A DNA stretch of 15,370 bases from Arcobacteraceae bacterium (GTDB taxonomy: Bacteria; Campylobacterota; Campylobacteria; Campylobacterales; Arcobacteraceae): the NCBI GenBank assembly GCA_023229945.1, contig JALNYH010000035.1, forward strand, positions 1 to 15,370. The letters are read 5' to 3'. The notes below the pieces were generated by a model. That model ran no database searches, was not told the origin of the DNA, and worked only from the letters and a program-made list of their open reading frames with translations. A program made the position numbers and the translations under genes. This document shows, one piece after another, positions 1 through 6,498 of this stretch; positions within the stretch are counted from its first letter, which is position 1; every line of letters starts with the position of its first letter.

Positions 1-187
1 ATTGATTGATTCATATTCTTCCCATTTGCCATTAGAAATTTTAGAAATATCAAAAGATTCTATCAAAGTAGGGTGTATTAAAGGTATAATAAAAATCAAA
101 TCAGTACAACCACAATCAAAGCAAGAAATGAATGTTGTAGATTATATTAGAGGCAAAAGGCTAAATATTGGAGATTATTTATCTTGA
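1..187 (+). CDS. fmt: Methionyl-tRNA formyltransferase, C-terminal fragment (5' end outside window)
   Basis: Fmt formylates the methionine on initiator tRNA in the cytoplasm, using 10-formyl-tetrahydrofolate. Only about the last 61 residues are present; the reading frame is open to the left edge, so the true start and the catalytic Rossmann domain lie outside the window. What is visible fits the C-terminal OB-fold-like tRNA-binding domain: a GIIKIKSVQP strand followed by SKQEMNVVDYIRGKR, matching the family's usual ending of the form LQPxGKxxMxxxDFLxGxR. The TTG at 2-4 is an internal codon, not a start. The last 20 bases overlap birA. Identification rests on a short conserved tail and is fairly secure; a complete upstream gene would confirm it. 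Confidence 0.85.
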   Translation, partial: LIDSYSSHLPLEILEISKDSIKVGCIKGIIKIKSVQPQSKQEMNVVDYIRGKRLNIGDYLS

Positions 188-836
188 ATCAGTTGATTCT
201 ACACAAACTTATCTAAAAGAGCATATCAAAACTCAAGGATATCATAAAAATATAGCAATAGTTACTACAAATCAAACAAATGGTATAGGAAGTAGAGATA
301 ACAAATGGGAAAGTAAAAAAGGGAATTTATTTTTTTCTTTTACTCAGACTATAGAAAACTTACCACCAGATTTGAAACTCCAAAGTGCATCAATTTATTT
401 TAGTTTTTTACTCAAAAATCTCTTGTTTTCAAAGAAATCTAAAGTTTGGCTTAAGTGGCCAAATGATTTTTATTTGGAAGAAAAAAAAATCGGTGGAACG
501 ATTACACAGCTAGAAAAAAACATATTATTTTGTGGAATAGGGCTCAATCTTAGGGGTGTTAGCAGTGATTATGGATACTTAGATATTGAGATAGATATTG
601 ACAATTTATTGAACGAATATTTTACAATTTTAACTCAAAAAATTTCATGGAAGCAAGTTTTCAGTCAATATAAGATAGAATACGAACTGAGCAAGAAATT
701 TCAAGTAACTTTAAAAAATCAAAAAACTTCTCTTGCAGATTCAACACTGTGTGAAGATGGATCGATTTTAATAGCAAATCAAAATGAAGCTTCGAACCAA
801 AGAAGTTTCAGTGAAAAGGTGTATAGTTCAAGATGA
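168..836 (+). CDS. birA: Biotin--[acetyl-CoA-carboxylase] ligase, without N-terminal repressor domain
   Basis: Attaches biotin, via biotinyl-AMP, to the carrier lysine of the acetyl-CoA carboxylase biotin carrier protein. The 222 residues match the catalytic part of BirA: ESVDST near residues 7-12, GIGSRDNKW (39-47, the counterpart of the GRGRRGRKW nucleotide/biotin loop of E. coli BirA), KWPND (96-100), KKIGG (106-110) and GIGLNL (123-128), ending in a small C-terminal domain with EDGSI. No DNA-binding helix-turn-helix domain precedes ESVDST, so it should be an enzyme only, not the biotin-operon repressor. The start must be TTG at 168: the same frame has a stop at 162-164, there is no later start before the ESVDST motif, and AAAAGG at 155-160 lies 7 bases upstream. 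It overlaps fmt by 20 bases and parA by 4 (ATGA). Odd points: serine where E. coli has Arg118, and a run of nine A at 481-489 within the KKIGG codons. Confidence 0.9.
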   Translation: MEIIYLESVDSTQTYLKEHIKTQGYHKNIAIVTTNQTNGIGSRDNKWESKKGNLFFSFTQTIENLPPDLKLQSASIYFSFLLKNLLFSKKSKVWLKWPNDFYLEEKKIGGTITQLEKNILFCGIGLNLRGVSSDYGYLDIEIDIDNLLNEYFTILTQKISWKQVFSQYKIEYELSKKFQVTLKNQKTSLADSTLCEDGSILIANQNEASNQRSFSEKVYSSR

Positions 837-1609
837 CAGAGATAATAGCAATAGCAAACCAAAAAGGTGGAGTTGGTAAAACAACCACTGCAGTCAATCT
901 AAGTGCCGCACTTGCATTAAAAGGTAAAAAAGTTCTTTTAATAGACGCAGACCCTCAAGCAAATGCTACTACTAGTTTAGGATTTCATAGAGATACTTAC
1001 GAATATAATATTTATCATGTAATGTTAGGAACAAAAGAACTTTCAGAAATATTACTAGATACAGAAATAGAAAACTTAAAATTAGCACCATCTAATATTG
1101 GTCTTGTTGGAATTGAAAAAGAATTTTACAAAGAGTTAAAAGATAGAGAGCTTATTTTAAAAAGAAAGATTGACCCAATAAAATCTGAGTTTGACTATGT
1201 AATCATTGATTCACCCCCAGCTCTTGGACCAATTACTATCAATACATTAAGTGCAGCTACATCAGTACTTATTCCAATACAATGTGAATTTTTCGCATTA
1301 GAGGGATTGGCACAACTTTTAAATACAATCAAACTTGTAAAACAAACAATTAATAGACAACTACAAATAAAAGGTTTTTTACCTACAATGTATAGTGACC
1401 AAAATAATCTTTCAAAACAAGTTTTTGCAGATCTTGCACAGCACTTTGAAAGTAAACTATTCAAAATAAATGACTCATCTTATGTTGTAATACCTAGAAA
1501 TATCAAACTAGCAGAAGCACCAAGTTTTGGAAAACCAATTATGAGTTATGACTCTAATGCAAGTGGTACAAAAGCATATACTAATTTAGCAACAGCTATT
1601 GCTGGCTAA
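833..1609 (+). CDS. parA: Chromosome-partitioning ATPase ParA (Soj family)
   Basis: ParA is a deviant-Walker ATPase that binds DNA non-specifically as an ATP dimer and, with ParB-parS complexes, moves the chromosome origin toward the cell pole. The 258-residue protein carries the deviant Walker A motif KGGVGKTT (residues 11-18, signature lysine K11), the Walker A' stretch LIDADPQ (36-42) and the Walker B aspartate in VIIDSPP (D126). It has no N-terminal helix-turn-helix extension, so it is the short chromosomal (Soj-type) form rather than the long plasmid P1/F type. It begins within the birA stop (ATGA), suggesting coupled translation, and is followed after 11 bases by parB, its normal partner. 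Soj-type and MinD-type ATPases are related, but the DADPQ motif and the parB neighbour settle the assignment. Confidence 0.97.
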   Translation: MTEIIAIANQKGGVGKTTTAVNLSAALALKGKKVLLIDADPQANATTSLGFHRDTYEYNIYHVMLGTKELSEILLDTEIENLKLAPSNIGLVGIEKEFYKELKDRELILKRKIDPIKSEFDYVIIDSPPALGPITINTLSAATSVLIPIQCEFFALEGLAQLLNTIKLVKQTINRQLQIKGFLPTMYSDQNNLSKQVFADLAQHFESKLFKINDSSYVVIPRNIKLAEAPSFGKPIMSYDSNASGTKAYTNLATAIAG

Positions 1610-1620
1610 AAGGAGATTGT

Positions 1621-2475
1621 ATGGCTTTAGGAAGAGGCTTAAGTGAGCTTTTAGGTGAAGTAGAGATTGCTTATGAAAAGAACTCTACAAAAAGAAAAGA
1701 TAATGTATTAGAACTTGATATTGACTCAATAGTTCCAAATCCAAACCAACCTAGAAAAATTTTTGATGAAGAAAAACTAAATGAACTTAGTGAATCAATC
1801 AAAAATCACGGAATTTTACAACCTATTATTGTAATGCAAAATGAAGATGATGAAGGATATACTTTAGTAGCAGGTGAGAGAAGACTTAGAGCTTCCAAAC
1901 TAGCAGGACTAACCAAAATAAAATCAATAATTGTAAATATTGATGAAAACAAACTCCGTGAACTTGCATTAATTGAAAATATCCAAAGAGATGATTTAAA
2001 TATTATAGAATTAGCTTATTCTTATGCACAATTAATCAACGAACACAAACTCACACACGAAGATTTAGCGACAAAAGTATCAAAAAGTAGAAGTGTAATT
2101 ACTAATACATTAAGGTTACTAACATTAAGTGTTCATGTACAACAATTACTTGGAAGTGATAAAATCACAACTGGACATGCAAAAGTTTTAATTGGACTAG
2201 ATAAAGAGACACAAAATGTAGTTGCTGATTCAATAATTGGACAAAAACTTACAGTTAGAGAAACAGAAAAATTAGTAAATGATATCAAAAATCCACCTCA
2301 AAAAATTGAAAAACAAAAAAAAGAGTATCCTTTTGATATGAAACCTTTAGAGGAACTAGCATCAATTCTTAAAAAAGAAAGTTTTAAAGTGAAGCTTGAT
2401 AAAAATTTTATTAAAATAGAATTCAAAAATCAAGAACAAATAGAACAAATTTCAAAATATTTTCAAAAATCATAA
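1621..2475 (+). CDS. parB: Chromosome-partitioning protein ParB (Spo0J family)
   Basis: ParB binds parS sites, loads as a CTP-dependent clamp and spreads on origin-proximal DNA; it stimulates ParA and recruits SMC/condensin. The 284 residues show an N-terminal basic LGRGLSELL segment (3-11), the kind of element that stimulates ParA, then the ParB/sulfiredoxin-type CTPase domain with LVAGERRLRAS (82-92) and ENIQRDDLN (119-127), a helix-turn-helix region (about 145-166, THEDLATKVSKSRSVITN) and a C-terminal lysine-rich linker plus dimerisation domain. The start is ATG with a strong AAAAGGAG ribosome site (1608-1615) overlapping the parA stop. I found no intact 16-base parS palindrome in the window; the nearest is a degenerate one at 804-817. 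Confidence 0.96.
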   Translation: MALGRGLSELLGEVEIAYEKNSTKRKDNVLELDIDSIVPNPNQPRKIFDEEKLNELSESIKNHGILQPIIVMQNEDDEGYTLVAGERRLRASKLAGLTKIKSIIVNIDENKLRELALIENIQRDDLNIIELAYSYAQLINEHKLTHEDLATKVSKSRSVITNTLRLLTLSVHVQQLLGSDKITTGHAKVLIGLDKETQNVVADSIIGQKLTVRETEKLVNDIKNPPQKIEKQKKEYPFDMKPLEELASILKKESFKVKLDKNFIKIEFKNQEQIEQISKYFQKS

Positions 2476-2504
2476 GCCGTTTAAATAAACATTATAGTAA
2501 ATTT

Positions 2505-2556
2505 TGGTAAAATGTTGCAGTTTTACAAACTAAGCCCTACAAAAACGGAGGAATAA
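2505..2556 (+). promoter_or_regulatory. Probable ATP synthase operon promoter and leader
   Basis: The 81-base gap between parB and atpF' is the largest before the Tol region. It holds TGGTAAAAT (2505-2513), an extended -10 element (TGn plus TAAAAT), preceded by an AT-rich stretch from 2480 but no recognisable -35, as is common in Campylobacterota. A strong ribosome site GGAGG (2547-2551) lies 5 bases before the atpF' ATG. No terminator hairpin follows parB, so read-through from parB is also possible. The promoter call is an inference from motif and position. Confidence 0.45.
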
Positions 2557-2979
2557 ATGCTAGATATAAGCCCTTTATTGCTTATTTTATCAGCTATTGT
2601 TTTCTTACTTACAATGCTAAGATTAAATAGTTGCCTATTTAAACCATTATTGAAGCATATGGATGATAGAGATGCTGCTATCAAACAAGATTTAGCTAAC
2701 GCTAAACATAACAGTGCTGATGTTGATGGTATGATTGCTGAAGCAAATACAATAATTGCTAAAGCTAAAACTGAATCTGCTGCTATCAGAGACAAAGCTT
2801 ATAATGAAGCAAACGAAATAGCAAATTCTAAGTTAGCAACTGCAAAGATGCAACTACAAGAAAGTTATGCTAAATTTTCAGACTCTTTAGTTGAAGAAAA
2901 AAACAATCTTAAAACTACACTATTAGCTCAAGCACCTTTATATAAAGATGCTATAAAAGCTAAAGTTAGCTCAATATAA
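2557..2979 (+). CDS. atpF': ATP synthase Fo subunit b' (first of two b-type stalk subunits)
   Basis: The b' subunit pairs with b to make the peripheral stalk that holds the alpha/beta hexamer against rotation. The 140-residue protein has one membrane segment at residues about 6-25 (hydrophobic, ending at LRLNSCLFKPLL) followed by a long charged, alanine-rich helix typical of the stalk (about 35-130). FKPLLKHMDDRDAAI just after the membrane segment is a b/b'-like feature. Its position directly before atpF and the remaining F1 genes supports b' rather than a duplicated unrelated protein. Two different b-type genes in tandem is the arrangement of Campylobacterota, Alphaproteobacteria and photosynthetic organisms. 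The start ATG has a strong GGAGG at ideal spacing. Confidence 0.93.
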   Translation: MLDISPLLLILSAIVFLLTMLRLNSCLFKPLLKHMDDRDAAIKQDLANAKHNSADVDGMIAEANTIIAKAKTESAAIRDKAYNEANEIANSKLATAKMQLQESYAKFSDSLVEEKNNLKTTLLAQAPLYKDAIKAKVSSI

Positions 2980-2988
2980 GGAGATAAG

Positions 2989-3501
2989 GTGTTGAAAATT
3001 ATAAGTATAATTGCTTTGTTGTTTCCTGCAATACTTTTTGCAGCTGGTGCTAGCGAGGAAACTGATACTGTTCAAAGAATTGTAAACTTTATAATATTCG
3101 CTGCAATAATTTATTATTTGCTTGCTAATAAAATAAAAGCTTACTTTGCTGGAAGAACTGCATCAATTCAAGCAGAACTGGATAAAGTTCAAGATACGCT
3201 AAAAGCTTCTGAAGCAAAAGTAGAAGATGCAAAAGCACAACTTGAAAATGCAAAAAGACTTGCAGCTGAGATTGTTGCTGGTGCAAATTTAGATATAGAT
3301 AAAATTAAAGATAGTGTTTCAAGAAATGTTACACAAGAGATTAACTATATGCAAAAAACTTTCAATGAAAAACTTGATATTGAGCTTAAAAAAGCAAAAA
3401 AAGAAGTTGTAGCTGAAGTTTTAGAAGAATTGTTAGATAGTAAAAACATTGATGTATCAAATGAAGAACTAGCTTCTATTGTTCTTAAAAAGGTTGCATA
3501 A
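2989..3501 (+). CDS. atpF: ATP synthase Fo subunit b, with signal-like N-terminus
   Basis: Second peripheral-stalk subunit of the F1Fo ATP synthase; its C-terminal end should contact the delta subunit encoded next. The 170 residues begin with a hydrophobic stretch (about 2-18) ending in FAAGAS, which looks like a cleavable signal peptide, then a true membrane segment (about 30-46) and a long charged coiled coil (about 55-150) rich in Ala, Lys and Glu. The start is GTG at 2989 or TTG at 2992, which are adjacent codons; AAGGAG at 2978-2983 suits either (5 or 8 bases), so the exact first residue is uncertain. It overlaps atpH by one base (TAATG). The extra N-terminal hydrophobic segment is unlike the single-span b subunit of E. 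coli. Confidence 0.94.
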   Translation: MLKIISIIALLFPAILFAAGASEETDTVQRIVNFIIFAAIIYYLLANKIKAYFAGRTASIQAELDKVQDTLKASEAKVEDAKAQLENAKRLAAEIVAGANLDIDKIKDSVSRNVTQEINYMQKTFNEKLDIELKKAKKEVVAEVLEELLDSKNIDVSNEELASIVLKKVA

Positions 3502-4031
3502 TGGTTGATTTAGTTGTAAAAAGATATGCAAAAGCATTAATTGATGGGAAAGATATTTCTCAGTTAGAGAGTCAAATAACAGAACTAGAGTCTGTTAGTG
3601 TTGCTTATAGTAATGATAAGTTTTTATCTATTATAACTTCTGTAGAAGTAACTAGTCATAAAAAAGTAGAATTAATTTTATCATTTTTGAATAATGCTAG
3701 TCAAAATACTATAAACTTAATTAAGCTTCTTGGTGAAAATAGAAGATTAGAAATTGTTCCACAATTAGTTCAAGAATTAAAGAAAGAACTTTTTACTATG
3801 AAAAATAGTTATGAAGGGACAATCTATACAAAAACTGAATTGGCAACTACATATGTATCTAGCCTTGAGGAACAATTTGGTAAAAAATTTGATATTCAAC
3901 TAAAATTAAATCAAAAAGTGTGTAACTATGATGGTATAAAAGTTGAAATTGAAGGTTTAGGTGTTGAGATAGGTTTTTCAAAAGATAGATTGAAATCTCA
4001 AATGATTAATCATATTTTAAAAGCTATTTAG
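3501..4031 (+). CDS. atpH: ATP synthase F1 subunit delta
   Basis: Delta sits on top of the alpha/beta hexamer and joins it to the peripheral stalk. The 176-residue length is normal for the family. The N-terminal VVKRYAKALID segment (about 5-15) is the typical delta opening (xxRYAxAL), and the C-terminal half contains the usual GxxVEIxxxGxEIGFSKDRLKSQ-like ending (about 145-168) that binds the b subunits. ATG shares its first base with the atpF stop codon, so translation is probably coupled; AAAAAGG at 3488-3494 lies 6 bases upstream. The gene is followed by a 21-base gap and atpA, the normal order. Confidence 0.95.
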   Translation: MVDLVVKRYAKALIDGKDISQLESQITELESVSVAYSNDKFLSIITSVEVTSHKKVELILSFLNNASQNTINLIKLLGENRRLEIVPQLVQELKKELFTMKNSYEGTIYTKTELATTYVSSLEEQFGKKFDIQLKLNQKVCNYDGIKVEIEGLGVEIGFSKDRLKSQMINHILKAI

Positions 4032-4052
4032 AATTTATAAAGGAGTAAATGT

Positions 4053-5570
4053 ATGAGTGTAAAGATCCAAGCTGATGAAATCAGTTCAATAATAAAAGAA
4101 AGAATTGAGAATTTTGAGCTAAATGTAGATGTTAATGAAACAGGTAAAATTATATCTTTAGCAGATGGTATTGCTAAAGTATATGGTTTAAAAAATGTTA
4201 TGGCTGGTGAACTTGTAGAGTTCGAAAACGGCGAAAAAGGTTTGGCATCAAACTTAGAAGAATCAACAGTAGGTATTGTTGTTCTAGGTAACAGTGTAGG
4301 ACTTAGAGAAGGAACTAGTTGTAAAAGACTTGGAAAACTTCTTGAAGTACCAGTAGGAGAAGGTGTTGTTGGAAGAGTTGTAAACGCTCTTGGAGAACCA
4401 ATTGACGGTAAAGGTTCAATTGTTGCTACTGCACACAAATTAGTTGAAGAAAAAGCACCTGGAATTATGGCTAGAAAATCTGTTCATGAGCCACTTCAAA
4501 CTGGTATCAAAGCTATTGATGCACTTGTTCCAATCGGAAGAGGTCAAAGAGAGCTTATTATTGGTGATAGACAAACTGGTAAAACAACAGTTGCTATAGA
4601 TGCAATTCTTAACCAAAAAGGTGAAGATGTAATTTGTATTTATGTTGCTATTGGACAAAAAGCTTCTTCTGTTGCAAATGTTCTAAGAGTATTAGAAGAA
4701 AAAGGTGCAATGGATTATACAATTATCGTAAATGCAGGTGCTAGTGAATCTTCAGCATTACAATTCTTAGCTCCATATACAGGTGTTACACTTGGTGAGT
4801 ATTTTAGAGATAATGGTAAACATGCACTTATTATATATGATGATTTGAGTAAACATGCAGTTGCATATAGAGAGATGTCACTTCTATTAAGAAGACCTCC
4901 AGGAAGAGAAGCATTCCCAGGAGATGTATTTTATCTACACTCAAGACTATTAGAAAGAGCTGCAAAACTTAATGATGAGTTAGGTGCAGGTTCACTAACA
5001 GCTTTACCAATCGTTGAGACTCAAGCTGGAGACGTTGCAGCTTATATCCCAACAAATGTTATTTCAATTACAGATGGTCAAATATTCCTAGAAACTGACC
5101 TATTCAATTCAGGTATCAGACCAGCTATCAATGTTGGTTTATCAGTATCTAGAGTTGGTGGTGCTGCTCAAATTAAAGCAACAAAACAAGTTTCTGGAAC
5201 ACTAAGACTTGACCTTGCTCAATATAGAGAGCTTGAAGCATTTAGTCAATTCGCATCAGACCTTGACGAAGCTACAAGAAAACAACTTGAGCGTGGACAA
5301 AGAATGGTTGAAGTACTTAAACAAGGTGCAAACAAACCATTGTCAATTGACAAACAAATTGTTATCATTTTTGCTGGAGCAAAAGGTTTCTTAGATTCTT
5401 TACCAGCATCTGATGTTACAAAGTTTGAAGCTGAAATGTATCCATTTTTAGAGCAAAAATATCCTAATATATTTGCTGATTTAAAAACTAAAAAAGCTAT
5501 AGATGGTGAATTGGAGAATTTATTAAAAACTGCATTAGAAGAGTTTAAAACAATTTTCTGTGCAAAATAA
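4053..5570 (+). CDS. atpA: ATP synthase F1 subunit alpha
   Basis: Alpha alternates with beta in the F1 hexamer, carries the non-catalytic nucleotide sites and supplies the arginine finger to the catalytic sites. The 505 residues contain an N-terminal beta-barrel (about 25-95), Walker A GDRQTGKT (171-178), Walker B ALIIYDD (258-264), the RRPPGREAFPGD loop (280-291) and the arginine-finger region SVSRVGGAAQIK (364-375, R367). Everything expected is present and the length is standard. The start at 4053 has AAAGGAG about 7 bases upstream; an ATG at 4049 is out of frame. Confidence 0.99.
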   Translation: MSVKIQADEISSIIKERIENFELNVDVNETGKIISLADGIAKVYGLKNVMAGELVEFENGEKGLASNLEESTVGIVVLGNSVGLREGTSCKRLGKLLEVPVGEGVVGRVVNALGEPIDGKGSIVATAHKLVEEKAPGIMARKSVHEPLQTGIKAIDALVPIGRGQRELIIGDRQTGKTTVAIDAILNQKGEDVICIYVAIGQKASSVANVLRVLEEKGAMDYTIIVNAGASESSALQFLAPYTGVTLGEYFRDNGKHALIIYDDLSKHAVAYREMSLLLRRPPGREAFPGDVFYLHSRLLERAAKLNDELGAGSLTALPIVETQAGDVAAYIPTNVISITDGQIFLETDLFNSGIRPAINVGLSVSRVGGAAQIKATKQVSGTLRLDLAQYRELEAFSQFASDLDEATRKQLERGQRMVEVLKQGANKPLSIDKQIVIIFAGAKGFLDSLPASDVTKFEAEMYPFLEQKYPNIFADLKTKKAIDGELENLLKTALEEFKTIFCAK

Positions 5571-5580
5571 GGACTAGCTA

Positions 5581-6465
5581 ATGGCTAACTTAAAAGAGAT
5601 TCAAAGAAAAATCAAAAGTGTTAAAAACACTCAGAAGACTACAAAAGCTATGAAGCTTGTATCTTCTGCAAAATTAAGAAGAACAGAACAATTATCAAAA
5701 AGAGCTAGAAGTTATGCTTTGAAAATTAATGAAGTTCTTGGTGAGATTGCATTAAGAGTAGCAAAAGTTCAAGGTAATGAAAATGTATCAAGAGCTTTTA
5801 GACTAAATGATGCACCAAAAACAGTTGATATAATTGTTGTAACTGCTGATAAAGGTCTTTGTGGTGGATTTAATATGTCTACTATAAAAGCTGTAAATCT
5901 TATGATTAAAGATTATAAATCAAAAGATGTAACAGTAAGACTAAGAATTGCTGGAAGAAAAGGTATTGATTATTTTTCATTCCAAGGTTTTGATCTGTGT
6001 GACAAAGTTGTAGGTCTTAGTTCAGCACCAGATTATGACAAAGCAAGTGATTTTATTAGTGATGCAATCAAAGATTTCAACAATGAAGTTACTGATAAAG
6101 TTGTATTAGTTTATAATGGTTTCGTAAATATGTTGATTCAAGAAAGAAGAATTAAAGAATTATTACCAATAGGTTTGGATTCTGTACCTTCAGTTGATAG
6201 TGAATCAATGTTAGATATTGAGCCAGATGATGATAGTGCAGTTTTAAATGAACTAACTGAAAAATATTTAAACTTCAATATGTATTATGCATTGATTGAT
6301 TCATTAGCAGCAGAACATAGTGCTAGAATGCAAGCAATGGAAGCAGCTACTTCAAATGCAAGTAGTAGAGTTAAATCTTTAACAGTAGAATTTAATAAAG
6401 CAAGACAAGCAGCAATTACAACAGAACTTATAGAAATTATAAGTGGTACTGAAGCTTTAAAATAA
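5581..6465 (+). CDS. atpG: ATP synthase F1 subunit gamma
   Basis: Gamma is the central rotating shaft that transmits Fo rotation to the catalytic beta subunits. The 294 residues have both terminal helices of the coiled coil: the N-terminal EIQRKIKSVKNTQKTTKAM (about 6-24) and the C-terminal EFNKARQAAITTELIEI (about 271-287), plus GLCGGFN (about 92-98) in the central Rossmann-like domain. Length is normal for the family. ATAAGGA (ending at 5573) precedes the ATG by 7 bases. The gap to atpD is 33 bases and contains only a strong ribosome site. Confidence 0.98.
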   Translation: MANLKEIQRKIKSVKNTQKTTKAMKLVSSAKLRRTEQLSKRARSYALKINEVLGEIALRVAKVQGNENVSRAFRLNDAPKTVDIIVVTADKGLCGGFNMSTIKAVNLMIKDYKSKDVTVRLRIAGRKGIDYFSFQGFDLCDKVVGLSSAPDYDKASDFISDAIKDFNNEVTDKVVLVYNGFVNMLIQERRIKELLPIGLDSVPSVDSESMLDIEPDDDSAVLNELTEKYLNFNMYYALIDSLAAEHSARMQAMEAATSNASSRVKSLTVEFNKARQAAITTELIEIISGTEALK

Positions 6466-6498
6466 TAAATGATAAGAAAATATAAAAGGAGCAATTGA

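Noticed and set aside
1195..1464. Open frame of 89 codons on the - strand inside parA
   Set aside because: It lies wholly opposite a clear ParA coding frame, has no ribosome site or family resemblance, and is the expected shadow of an AT-rich gene.
4028..4438. 136-codon - strand frame opposite atpA
   Set aside because: Ser/Pro/Thr-rich shadow of the atpA 5' end; no start signal or recognisable domain.
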